A stretch of DNA of 64,000 nt, from positions 5,766,001 to 5,830,000 of the forward strand of contig NW_026944383.1 of NCBI RefSeq assembly GCF_033439725.1. Reading direction: 5' to 3'. This document shows positions 10,113 to 20,403 of the stretch, in pieces (within the stretch, counting starts at the first letter, position 1; the number at the start of each line of letters is the position of its first letter). The position numbers and the translations under genes are program-made. The notes beneath the pieces are model-generated. The model was not told the origin of the DNA, did not search any database, and saw only the letters and a program-made list of their open reading frames with translations. This DNA is from Neurospora tetraspora. Taxonomy: Eukaryota; Ascomycota; Sordariomycetes; Sordariales; Sordariaceae.

Positions 10113-10279
10113 TGTGGGAAGCGATCCGCTGAATCAAAGAAAGAAGTGATGATATTGTGGATGATTCAGAAAGAAAGCGCTACGGGAAGAGAAAGAAAGA
10201 AGGAAAAAATACTGGTGTGGTCTGGAAGTGAAAGTGGGCCAAGTGCCAGCCAACCTTACCAGGTGGCGGCGGCCCAACA
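10113..10279 (-). repeat. Copia 5' LTR (right), 167 bp
   Basis: Base-for-base the same as 4662-4828. Holds the presumed promoter of the element. No obvious TATA box. Confidence 0.92.
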
Positions 10280-10284
10280 CGTAC
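10280..10284 (+). repeat. 5-bp target-site duplication (CGTAC), right copy
   Basis: Same five bases as 4657-4661, directly after the right LTR. Confidence 0.9.
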
Positions 10285-10568
10285 TCTCGTGGATGCAGTG
10301 AGAGAGAAAAGTAATATGAACAAGGCAGAGGCTAGATACCTTTAGCTGCAGATATCAACCGTTAATACTCGCCTTGTCCCACCCGGTTATCCAGCATCCA
10401 TACCTCTACCTAGACTACTAGGAAACAGAAGATACCGCAGCCACGAACACTCGTTTCCCATTTGCCCGTGCGAGACACTCAGTCCTCAGACTTTCCGTTA
10501 GCGTTCCTAACCAGAACATTTCCCGCGCTAGAATCCACTCGAATCCCCCCTTTGTAAGCGTTTGAAGT

Positions 10569-10866
10569 ATGGCGACCATGATCACGCAGGATATGGCACC
10601 TGAGAGCAGTCTGGTCCTGAAATTGCTCCAAGCAGAGCATTCCTGGTACGCCGCCCAAAAGCGGCTCGGGGCAAAGAACGGGCTCCCTGTTGACATGCCT
10701 ATGTACGTTGGGAATTGTGTCAGATTTTACATCGGCCGCATCATTGCATGTTGGCTCTTAGCCAGTGGAACTTACTGCCTCTTATGCTGAGAAGAATTTG
10801 ACTGCCATCTCTCGCAGATTGCGCACCACGCGTAGCTGCTTTTGGGAGGGCGAGCGGCTGGGTTAA
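10569..10866 (+). CDS. possible two-exon small gene, 60 aa, unknown
   Basis: Exon 10569-10702 (MATMITQDMAPESSLVLK..., helical and charged) can be spliced at GTACGT to an acceptor ending TCTCGCAG before 10818, giving a stop at 10864-10866. The protein would be 60 aa with no recognisable family. The first exon looks coding, but the opposite strand is also open across it, so this may be a remnant or an artefact. Confidence 0.3.
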
Positions 10867-10967
10867 ACTGGTCCAAGGACCAGTCGCCAGTGAGTCTTTA
10901 ACGTACGACATGTGTCAGTTCTTATGAGGCTTTACCAGTTTAGGAGAAAGGGTAGGGCTTGGGAGAC

Positions 10968-11437
10968 TTACGGAGCGGCTGTGTCATCTTGAGCTTCTCC
11001 AGCGTTGTTGTCACCAGCCGGTGCCAAAATACTAAACGGGGCTTCCGAGCGTTCATTGCCGGGACAGCCGAACTCATTGTTTGCAAGAGGTAGGACGACG
11101 TCACGTAGAGAGGTATCGCCACTGATACCGGCGTTCCTCAGCACGTTTTTGAGCTCTTTAGCAACCTTTTGCTGCATTACAGCGGGGCTAGAAGGTTGAA
11201 GAACTTTTGATCAGTGTCCATGACAACGAAAACGGGTAGGCACCTCTGGGTTGCATTATATCGATCTCATGTGACTCACATCATGTTATGTTCCGAGCTG
11301 TCAATTCCCTGGAACAACTGTCCAGTGATTGCCTGGATGACTTCGTCGACGATTCTGTGACCATAGAGTTAGAACTGGCATATGGATTGTGGGATTCCGG
11401 AAGGAGGTGTGAATAGAGGGGCTTACTTGGACGGCAT
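10968..11437 (-). CDS. small three-exon gene, 101-aa protein of unknown function
   Basis: On the minus strand, exons 11437-11427, 11354-11280 and 11187-10968 give 102 codons. Introns start GTAAGC and GTGAGT and end CACAG and TCTAG. The protein starts MPSKIVDEVIQAITGQL, has a central charged helix (QQKVAKELKNVLRNAG) and ends in an acidic, Ala-rich tail AGEAQDDTAAP. The stop TAA lies inside a GTAAGT that could be a further donor, so a longer splice form is possible. The 11-nt first exon, the roughly 75-nt second exon and the phase-2 introns match the gene at 3391-3989, suggesting common descent. There is no signal peptide, membrane segment or known domain. Confidence 0.6.
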
Positions 11438-14400
11438 TTTGACAAGCTCGCCGTGCGGCGTGGGGCCGTGGGGGCAAGCAGACGGAAAGATAGATGTAGA
11501 GGCAGGGTTAGGTCTTATGGATCATCGCAGACTGCCTGGATGGTGGTATGGAGAAAATGACGGAGGTAGAGGGCCGACGACCACAAACGGGTTGACTCTG
11601 AAGTGGTAACAGTCAGAGTAGAAATGGAAACCGGAACAGCCCTGAAATACTAGAGGAGATTGCCGGTGAAGGGAAGCCCAGTGAATAGGCGTTAAGGTTC
11701 AAGGTCATAGCAAGGTTGTTCGGTTCGACGAGTGGCCATAGCAATAACATGTGGTGAAGAGCAGAGATGCTTAATAAGTGAATGTCAACCTATAAGTGAA
11801 GAAAAGCGGCATAAGCACTACAGATGAGAAAAAAAGAAAGAAAGAAAAGAAGAAAGGAGTTGGAAGGAAAGAAAGAAAAGAAAAAAAGAAGAAACCCCAG
11901 ACAGCGACTGGCCACTCCAATACAAAGTATATCCTATCTTCTAGATCCCTCATCGACCCTCAAGAGAAGAGCCGATCGTCGTCAGTTATTGAGGGATGGT
12001 GAGGCCTACCAGTGGTTGCCACGTGACAACCGCAGGAATGACTTTGCTAGTTTGCTTTCACATCCTAAACTGTTATTGTGAGACAATCATCAGCTACTCC
12101 TTGCTGTATAGCTGCGTTTGACTGAGCAACAACCCCCTGGCGCTGCTGTTGCTAGAGGTATCCTTGAACCGACAAAGTGACATCTCCGGAGAGCAGAGCC
12201 GCGCGGCATTGGTTACCAGGGTTACCCATGTCCGTAGCATACAAGGCTGCAGGTACCAGGCACGCCAAGCTTCTTCGGCAATCCCCCGGAGTACAGAAGT
12301 ACACGAACGGGTTTGTCCCAGCTTGCCAACCTTTGGTGTGTCAGCATGGCTTGTTGTGTGCTGTCCATCCTGTAGAAGCTGATAGTGCCAGGAAGGAAGA
12401 CGCTGTGCGAGCACCGATTATATAGGTACTAGGTAGATGCTTGGGACTGACAGGGCGACTGAAGATATTGAGGCTGCGGCTGTTGTTGTGTTTGATGGGT
12501 AACAGGAGCAAGCTTGGGCAATCGGCAAGCTTTCGTTGGCGCCGCAGTTCGCAGTCCCTGTTAAAGCAGCACCAAGGGCCCAGTGAGCACGAAACTTCGA
12601 TATGTGCAAGCAAAGGGGGCTCGCCGGCTCGGGATTTGGGTCGCCTCCACCACTTGGTCCGTCGGTCTCTTAGGTACGTGAAGTGTATTTGTTGCCGCAA
12701 CAGTCTTTGACAAACGATAGAGAACCTAGCCTGAGGTTATTTGTCATGGGTTAGGTGAAGCGGTGACGTACGATACGGGACGAACCTCCGGTTTGGCTCG
12801 AGCTTGGGCCCCGGTGAGCTTCAGACGGTCTGTTGATCCGATAGGACGTCACCGAATGGACCTCCGCACAAACCTTGTCGGGTTCTGCTCCGGATAGCAT
12901 AGGCATGGGTGGGACTAGGTAGCGGGAACATGGTCAATACTCAAAAGAAACTCCCTGGCCAGTGTATGGGTTGGGGTCGGTATGTTGACGATGGGAAAGG
13001 CGGCCTTGTTGAGATCAGCATCTAGTCAAGGCAGTCTCGTGATAGAGCTTGAATGCATGCCTTCCGTCTTGTCGTCTCGAATCCTTTCCTCGGTCAAAAG
13101 CTTCTGTCCAGACTGTGTCCTGTCACTCCAACAACCCCAGATTCGAGATCCGGTTCCAGAACGCCAAGACACTCAAGGTCAGCTGCATGTGAGTGTCACA
13201 CTTGAAGTTGAGGGTTGTGCTTCGAGCTCACTGAATGGCCTGACCTTGAGTACCAACCTTCCTTGGAGGAATGAGGCATGTCTCGGCTTGCTTCAATGCG
13301 AAAAACTCCCAGACGTCGCAAGCCACAACAGCTTCTCGGGATACACGAAGCCGAAATCGTGCGACCGATACCAGGACCCGATGGACTGGGTGAAGAAGCA
13401 GTGAAATGTGCTTCAAGACACAGCCAAGGTGCCCTCATAGTTCTTGGCTGAATGAAGAATGTCATAAGCGGAGCAAAAGGATGTTCGAGAACAAGGGCGC
13501 TGTGATCGTCCGCCCACAGGGTCCGATGACGTTGTCCACTCTTTGCAGCAAAGATCTTCCCTGTGACGGAGCCGGCGATCAGGCCGGACTGGGGATCCTG
13601 AAAGCTGAAATGTGGAGAAGTGATATGAGGACACCAACCGGTCGAGACTCCATGGGACCGGATTCATCCGACGATCTTGTCAGATTCATAGGTTGGCTGA
13701 TTGAGCCACTAGAATTACTCCAAGTTCGGAGCTCCAGTTTTGCCAGCTTGGTGTAGTAGTGCCAATCTGACAGATCTCGAGGACCCTTAGCGTACGTCAA
13801 CAATCTCGTGGAACTAGGCCAGCGTCTTTCGCTCTCTTTGTGATGCGTATTGAAGCTCAGGGCTCACTGATCAGGATGATGGACAACATACATAGCTCCA
13901 CCGCAAGGGTGGTACCCTGGGACGATCACCAGAATCCATGATGATGGTTGTCAAGGAATAAGTGTGAAAGAAATGGGCTTTGAGCTGGTGTCGGGGCTGT
14001 TGGTCTGACGTATGACTGGAAGACGAAGCATAAAGGTCGAGTTGCACCGTCCTGACTTGTTCGACGAGATTGAAGACACAACCACAACCACGCCGAGGCA
14101 CATGGTATTCACGAAGAATCCCATGTTTCATCGAACCTAGGAACCTAAAACTTGTGTCATTCATCAGCGCTTTGATCCGGAGCAGTCTGCCAAGTAGAGT
14201 AAGACCTTCACCATCCTTCTCATCCAAAAAGAACTTACCAAGCGATTCAAGATTGCTGACTTTCTGTTCGTAGGCGGATTCTTCCTTCACTAACAATCCC
14301 GGGGAAATCCTCCTGTTGAACAGTGGTGCCTGTTTGGTTTTAAGGCCCAGCAGTCCATTCACCTTGAGGACTCGTGACCTGAGTCTCCAACGTTACTCGA

Positions 14401-14520
14401 ATTGAGTCAGCCTCCGGACCTTCGGTCCCGCAACTTTGCGCAACTTCACTGAACCCGGTATCTGATATCGAGGGACTCGTGACTGGACATCACGACAGAA
14501 ATTCTCCGACGACAGGAAGC
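11438..14520. other. 3.1-kb stretch without a supported gene
   Basis: Open frames exist on both strands (plus 12982-13404 and 13406-13756, minus 13871-14362, minus 12094-12414), but none has a recognisable domain, clear start context or splice pattern, and most overlap antisense frames. The minus 13871-14362 frame (163 codons) is the most protein-like, with a segment reading LGKFFLDEKDGEGLTLLGRL, and might be an exon of an unrecognised gene. GC content is normal, so this is not a RIPped block. The right end is the GH43 promoter. Confidence 0.4.
11821..11896 (+). repeat. purine-rich low-complexity tract
   Basis: About 75 bp of almost pure A/G, mostly AAAG and AAGA units. Short open frames across it are artefacts of composition. 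Confidence 0.8.
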
Positions 14521-14531
14521 TCGAGGACCTA

Positions 14532-14537
14532 TATAAA
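14532..14537 (+). promoter_or_regulatory. TATA box of the GH43 gene
   Basis: TATAAA about 195 bp upstream of the ATG at 14731, followed by a pyrimidine-rich leader. Confidence 0.5.
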
Positions 14538-14730
14538 CCCCTCAGATCTTGATCCTTGACCTCCTTTTCCCTCCTGCCACAACTACAAATACCAGTACTC
14601 CCACGAATTAGAACAGCAACCGTTAGCCTGTAGTCGAACAGCTTCCCCAATTTCGCCATCGATAGCAACTTACACAGCAACCGTTTTATGAGCCTGCTAG
14701 TGAGGAACCGAACATCCACGAACATCCATC

Positions 14731-15717
14731 ATGCAGCTCACTTCTCTCCTTTCCGCCATTGTGGCCCTGGTGATGGCCCCCCTGGCTATCTTGGCCTCCC
14801 CGGCTGAGACCCTGGGCAACAGAGACTTCCCTGACCCAGCCATTACCCTTGACCCTCGCACCCACGAGTGGTACACCTTTGCAACCAACAGCAACGGCAA
14901 GAACGTCCAGGCTGCTTACAGCCCCAATCCGCACGACGGTCCTTGGACCTATGTCGAGCACGACCTCCTCCCGACTCCGGGCAAGTGGGTCAACCCCGAC
15001 CAATACGACATCTGGGCCCCAGATGTGCACTACTTCGAGGCCACCGACTCATTCGTCATGTACTACTCTGGTCTTTTGGCGGATTCTCCTTATCACTGCA
15101 TTGGCATCGCCACTGCGGAGAACATCACCGGTCCGTACGAGGCTCTCGATGAGCCTTTTGCTTGCCCCGACTCTGAGGGTGGTGCCATCGATGCGAGCGG
15201 CTACCTCGACCCTTTCGACGGCTCGTTCTTCGTTGTATATAAGGTGGACGGTAGTTCGAAGGGACCCGGTGGTCCTTGCGGCAACGGCGACCCCCCTGGC
15301 GAGCCGACTCCGTTTCGTCTGCAGAGAGTTAACGAAAGCGACGGCATCACTCCGATAGGCCATTACACTGAGATCCTCGACCGTGATCCGGAGCTCGATG
15401 GCCCGCTAATCGAGGCCCCCAACCTGATTCGGACGTGGAACGGCACATTCGTACTGTTCTACTCATCCCACTGCTATAACACGCCAGAGTACGACATCAA
15501 GTATGCGACTGCAGACCAGATCGAGGGACCGTACCATCGCCGTGGTGAGCTGATGGGTCCTAACACTACTTCCTTCGGGTTCGACGGCCCTGGAGGAGCG
15601 AGCAGTGTCCGCGGCGGTGGAATCATGGTGTTCCACGCCAATTGCGACGCCGGGCGTTGCATGTACGTGACGGAGTTCGGAGTCGACGAGGATGGCATCG
15701 TAACGCTTCAGGATTGA
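14731..15717 (+). CDS. secreted GH43-type glycoside hydrolase, 328 aa
   Basis: One intron-less frame. Residues 1-23 are a signal peptide (MQLTSLLSAIVALVMAPLAI...) with likely cleavage after LAS. The rest fits a five-bladed propeller of family GH43, which cleaves arabinose- or xylose-containing plant cell wall polysaccharides by inversion. Candidate catalytic residues are Asp35 (FPDPAI) as base, Asp160 (YLDPFDG) as pKa modulator and Glu228 (LIEAPNL) as acid. NIT, NGT and NTT sites suggest N-glycosylation. The length suits a single-domain member with no carbohydrate-binding module. Likely an extracellular arabinofuranosidase, xylosidase or arabinanase; the exact substrate cannot be told. A TATA box lies upstream. 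No neighbouring gene shares the pathway. Confidence 0.85.
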   Translation: MQLTSLLSAIVALVMAPLAILASPAETLGNRDFPDPAITLDPRTHEWYTFATNSNGKNVQAAYSPNPHDGPWTYVEHDLLPTPGKWVNPDQYDIWAPDVHYFEATDSFVMYYSGLLADSPYHCIGIATAENITGPYEALDEPFACPDSEGGAIDASGYLDPFDGSFFVVYKVDGSSKGPGGPCGNGDPPGEPTPFRLQRVNESDGITPIGHYTEILDRDPELDGPLIEAPNLIRTWNGTFVLFYSSHCYNTPEYDIKYATADQIEGPYHRRGELMGPNTTSFGFDGPGGASSVRGGGIMVFHANCDAGRCMYVTEFGVDEDGIVTLQD

Positions 15718-16713
15718 TCTGTTTTGAACGTTTGATCAGCACGGGGAAGAAAAAGACAAGGAGTAGAGAGAAGAGAAGGACATGGAGTCATTGGGTACAG
15801 CGTTGGCTTTTGGAATGCATTTTGGGTATTAGCGATAGGCGTACGGCGTTCGTTTTCCATGAATACATTAGTGTTTGCACCTAAAACTGCCTTGATCCGA
15901 AGTGACAAATTGAAACCAGTGATATAGGAGACGTAGGGCAGAGCTAGAACACTAGCATTGATATGTCAAGAAAAATACGAGTGTAGTCCAGCATGAGCAT
16001 GGTTCAGACAGAGGTGGTGTCTTGACATCGAAATTGGTGATCTTGAAGAAGAAGTCAGGAGAAAGACAGTACGGCGGGAAAGAAAATGCAGACATCATGA
16101 TCAGTTGCCCGTGCTCATGCCAAACGGGATGATGCCGGGTGCACCTGCCCCTGTAAGATAGTGACGATACGCTAAGTACAGCAACGTACGGCGGGGTACT
16201 GCAGGTAGTACGGGTCGCCGCTCCTTCAACACCAACAACCAACATGCGGGGAAGCCAGGAGGGACAACGACAAAGGGCGTTTGCGCCCGGTCTTGTCGTC
16301 ATCCATTGAAGATGGCGAGGTGCCAGAGACAGCTCTTTGGGAATGGAACAATGGTCCATTCTAAATTTGCCTGTAGATTTTTATATGAACCTCCGACGGG
16401 GTCACGGTTGAGTGTTGCTGCTGTAACCCACTGGAAATCCGTTCCCTTGGCGCGGATGTTGCGAATTTGACCCACTTTTACCCCTTAATTCTTAATGCCC
16501 AAATCGTTCCTCCCTCTTCGAAAAACACGACACATCACTCCTTCCTCGTTGCTTTGCACAATATCCGATCGTGCTGTCGTGGAAGCTCGGGAAGAGGATC
16601 TTGAGGTGTAATACAGGGATGCAATTCGACCAAGCAGACCACACAACACGACCAAACAAGGCCACGGACACTCAGCTTCTGTCATACTCGACGGAGCAGC
16701 CCATCGAATGGGA
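15718..16713. other. intergenic between convergent genes
   Basis: Holds the 3' ends of the GH43 gene and the kinase-like gene, which converge here. A minus-strand frame at 15952-16359 has no recognisable content. No repeats or RNA genes seen. Confidence 0.5.
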
Positions 16714-17893
16714 TCAAGGCGTTCCCAAAATATCAGGCACAGTTGACATGGCGTGGTCCTTCTCGACAGGCAGCACGGCCATCTGATCAGCCGCGATCCT
16801 CGGTGGCCCTTCGTTGCCCGGGAACGGAGCGTATTTGTCCACGAGATGGTACATATCCGCATATGCTCTGCGACCAGATTAGTGTTTGCCATTGTACTTG
16901 AAGATGGGCGACCTACTGCTGCCTAACAGCCGTTCCAGCATTGGCATGGTTGACCGAGTATAACAGGTTATAGTACACGCTATACAACCGATTCCTATCC
17001 TCCCACTCGTCCTTGGGCTCGCTCGGTTCCTGGTAACGGTTATACGTGTTTGTGTATATCGGATCGCTAATCTTGTTGTAGTTGCAGCGCCAATCCGCGA
17101 CATCCATCTCGTGATGGCCGTAAAAACAAGCCGCATCGAAGATGTAGATGTTGCCGTTGTCACGAGAGGTTCCACAGTTCCCCTCCCAGAGATCTGCGTG
17201 GATCAAGCTCGGCTTGAGGACGCGGCCATTTTCCACCAAGGCGTCTAGCAGCCGTAGCACAACTCGTTCGATGAACCGTCTTTCGACGATGTCAAGGTCT
17301 TCCCAGGAACCGTTGACCTCAAAGTCCTGGACAATGACGTTCCGAAGCAACTTGACGAAGAACGTGGTCCAGTTAGTTTCCCACTCGACACACTGCAGCA
17401 CACGCCCCTGACATTTCGAGATACCAAAGCCGAACTGTCCTGTCGGAGACTGACTTTCGCGATGGAGACGTGCCAGCCTCGAGCATAACTTGTCCGGGTG
17501 TGGCATCCCGTCCTGCATGTCGACATACTCAGCCACGAAGAAATAGGCCTCCGGCTCCTCTAGCTTGTACTTGTCCCAGCCGAGTGGCGCGGGGGCAAAG
17601 TCAGGCGCCGACTTGCGCAGTTCAGACATGGCACTGCACTCTCCTTCCATCATGGAACGACCATGGTTACCCGGGGCGGATTTGACGAAGTACTGGCCCC
17701 TGGATCCATCGGAAAAGGCGAGAACCAGACGAGCAGTGACAGTCCATGCTGATTTCCCGCAGTGACTAGCTGATATGATCTTTGCCCCAGGACCGAATAG
17801 AGCAAGGATGTTGTCGTCGATGAAGAAATCGCCATCGTATGGTAGCGAAGATTGCAAAGAGCGCTTGCGCAGAAGTTCAAGTTCTGAACACAT
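16714..17893 (-). CDS. fructosamine/ketosamine-3-kinase family protein, 376 aa
   Basis: Two exons, 17893-16917 and 16867-16714, separated by a 49-nt intron (GTAGGT...CGCAG). The splice adds AYADMYHLVDKYAPFPG and a tail to the frame ending RQQ. I start at the ATG at 17893; the frame is open 11 codons further, but without an ATG. The family is aminoglycoside-phosphotransferase-like and phosphorylates sugar adducts on proteins or small molecules. Lys71 (in QYFVKS) and Glu83 or Glu85 fit the ATP-binding pair. HADLWEGN at 232-239 is the catalytic loop with Asp234 and Asn239, and Asp253 (IYIFDAA) binds metal. The length is somewhat above bacterial FN3K homologues, as usual in fungi. Probably cytosolic and involved in repair of glycated amines. 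Confidence 0.82.
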
Positions 17894-18489
17894 TTTGTAT
17901 CCATGCTTGTAAGAAACAACTTCCAACGGTCTGTTTACAAAACATTCGAGCCCCTGGCGCTCTTCTAATAGCTTTCAGCTTACACTTGATCACCATCCCT
18001 CCAACATTCACTCCATTCTTCCCTTTCAGTTCATTGTTTGTCACCCCCAACCTTCATTGTGCGCTTTAAGTTGGACAGAATCTTGGCTGGGCGTTAATGG
18101 GTAGTGGAAGGCACCGTTTGCCTCTACCCGTCGCCGGATTTGGGCTTGTTTGCTGCCGTATCGTCCTTCCGAGCAACTGTTGGGCTGAGAAGCGTTCCTT
18201 CATATTAACCAAGTAACCAACAACAGCCGTCACGATATGACAACAAAGGTGGTGCAGTTGAACCGTCTCATTCAAGAAAGGCATTGCGGGCAATCCAGCC
18301 ATCAACGATCCTACCCAGACGGGAACAAGCAACATCGCAGATGCAAAAAATCTCCTCCTTACGCCTGGCCCCCACGAGTTTCTGGCCCTAAAACAAGTCC
18401 AAATTCCTATTAATTCCCTCTCAATCCGGATGCCCCTCCTTTACACATACCAGCTCTGCCGCCCCAAACCCCCACAGCTCCTAGAAGAC
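17894..18489. other. intergenic between tandem minus-strand genes
   Basis: Contains the kinase-like gene's promoter next to 17894 and the 3' flank of the HD gene near 18489. C/T-rich near 17960-18060. No separate gene recognised. Confidence 0.5.
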
Positions 18490-19311
18490 CTAGAACATAT
18501 TGAAGTTCATATTTATCCCCTCCCAATCCGGATGCCCCTCCTTCCCCCTAACCAGCTCCGCCGCCCAAGACCCCCTGGGTGCCTTCTGCGCTTCCTTCAG
18601 CGCCTGTCGCACAATAGCATCACCAAGCTGCTTCTTAATCTCCAACCTCGGCAGCTGCCACCTCAGCAGATTCACCGAAGTAGCTCCTCCCGGCAGGCTA
18701 TCCACAGGCGGGACAGTACAAAACCCAAAATCCGCCCGCTTAGCAAACCGCAGAGCACGCACCGCACCACTCATACGCTCCGCAATAGTCGGGTTGGTAT
18801 GCAGACTAATGGCCAACCAAGCCTCGCGGACCGCCAGCGTCGGGATGTTGTGACTGCGTAGCAAACGAGCGGCTACGTCCGCCCCGATGATCTCGAACCG
18901 CTCGGGCATGGTATCGTACTCGCGGGCTACGCCTATGGCGTGCAGGATACAAGCGACGAACAAGACGTGCGGCGGAGCGATGGTGGCGTATTCCCCCAAG
19001 GCGGGACTGATGAGGGCTATCCCTGGGAAGCTGGGCAGCAAAGAAGGGCCGTCGGCTGGGTCGTTTAGGGGGGTGATGCGCATCAACGCTTGGGCGTACA
19101 TGTAGACGCGGAAGCTGTGGTAGAGGAGCGTGGCGGGGAGGCGGGAGCGGGCGAGGGCGAGGGCGTCGGCGCAGACGGGGTGGGAAGGCATTAGGGCGCG
19201 GAGGGCGGCGGTTATGGTGCCTGGGTCGGATACTGACGGAGACGATACTGACGGCGACCCGGAACCGGTGCCGGTGGAGGAGCTCGAGTTGTTGGACGTT
19301 CGGCTGCCCAT
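18490..19311 (-). CDS. HD-domain protein, cyanamide-hydratase-like, 273 aa; HD pair reads HA
   Basis: I start at the ATG at 19311 because its context GCGCCATGG is ideal; the frame continues upstream but only to a TTG. After a Ser/Thr/Gly-rich start (1-30) comes an HD-fold domain: LLYHSFRVYMYA with His65, FVACILHAIG with His124, then RFEIIGADVAARLL and WLAISLHTNPTIAERM. This order matches the fungal branch related to cyanamide hydratase, whose members bind a metal through H...HD...D. Here the aspartate after His124 is alanine (Ala125), so metal binding or catalysis may be lost or altered. The C-terminus (HPDWEGINMNFNMF) looks complete. Substrate unknown; an inactive or regulatory role is possible. 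Confidence 0.7.
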   Translation of the reverse strand: MGSRTSNNSSSSTGTGSGSPSVSSPSVSDPGTITAALRALMPSHPVCADALALARSRLPATLLYHSFRVYMYAQALMRITPLNDPADGPSLLPSFPGIALISPALGEYATIAPPHVLFVACILHAIGVAREYDTMPERFEIIGADVAARLLRSHNIPTLAVREAWLAISLHTNPTIAERMSGAVRALRFAKRADFGFCTVPPVDSLPGGATSVNLLRWQLPRLEIKKQLGDAIVRQALKEAQKAPRGSWAAELVRGKEGHPDWEGINMNFNMF

Positions 19312-20403
19312 GGCGCGTGGCCGTGGTCGTTGACTGGGATCACGGGAGTGAGGAACTGCGGTGCTTGGGATAGAAAATGGAGTTGTGATCTGAGGAGTCC
19401 AACAGTTAAGCAAGTTTGGACTTGTCTGCACATTTTGGGAGGTGGTGGGTGGCTTCTGTGGCTGCAATGCAAGCAGCTGTCGGTGTCGGTCAAGTCAACC
19501 GACAGATGTCATTGTCAGCACCGAACACTGCGAAACCAACCCGTTCCCCGTCATGTTGCCTTCTGCTTCCAAAGATCTCTCGTAGAGACCATCACAGGCT
19601 TGAGTACTTGATGCCTAGACTCCTAACATCCATGTTGTCCTTCTGGGATGCATCTTGTTTGGATGGTTGCCCTGCGCACGCCGAACTTAGGTTCAAGTTA
19701 CGCCCGCGAAGTACACCCGTTCGAAACACTCGCACTTGATCTTCAACCCTTTCCATAAAGTGACACTTGTCCTGGCGCTCCAAGTCTCTCATCTTTGCAC
19801 GGCCCTCTGGCCGGTAAGAGGCGGAATTGTGGGTGGTAGACGTGAGTGCGAGTACTCAACCTTCTTTCCGCGGAGTAGCAAAGGCCTGAAAACAACACTT
19901 GTCTTCTCGAGAAGATGAGGCCTGATAAGTGGAAGGGACCCAAAGGCTTGAGACCAAGTGTTCATTTGGTAAAATCAGACAGACGTACAATGGAGTGTGG
20001 TTCCTACATCTCCTGATGACCGAACCTCGGAAGTTGGCCTACACGGTGAGATTTTAGGCGACAACGCGTCGAGTGTGTCCCTTTCGTCACGATGAGATTC
20101 CAAGACAATCTGATGTTGAACGGTTGGTCAGCTCACACTTCCATTACGGCAGGTAGGTTGCACGGTAAACCCAAATAGGAAGGATGGTACCTGAAGCTGA
20201 CATGCTGACGCGGACTTGCGAATGCCTTGTGCGGCCGTCTTTGGTGATGCCAGTGATAAATACCCCAGACTTTCCTCGCGCTGAACAAACAACAAAGTGC
20301 CGCAGTCGAAGCCCCCAATATCAACAACAAGTCAAAAAGTTCTTCAAACAGCACTCCAATCCCTTCCAGCAACCACAAGAAGAAGCCAACAAATCAACCC
20401 AAA
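19312..20403. other. divergent promoter region, 1.1 kb
   Basis: Lies between the minus-strand HD gene and the plus-strand GNAT gene. Small open frames on both strands (19416-19739, 20133-20378) lack domains. A CCCAAAATGG start context ends the region at 20404. No repeats seen. Confidence 0.5.

Larger units (their letters stand above)
4662..10279 (-). mobile_element. complete Ty1/Copia LTR retrotransposon, 5618 bp
   Basis: The element runs right to left: LTR, primer-binding site, gag, pol in the order protease-integrase-reverse transcriptase-RNase H, polypurine tract, LTR. The integrase-before-RT order marks the Copia group. The LTRs are identical over 167 bp by base-by-base reading, begin TG and end CA in sense, and are flanked by CGTAC duplications. 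Neither large frame has an internal stop, and the base composition matches host genes rather than the AT-rich RIPped blocks downstream. It is therefore probably young and possibly still active. Gag and pol lie in different frames joined by a -1 slippery site. It separates two possibly paralogous small genes. Confidence 0.93.
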
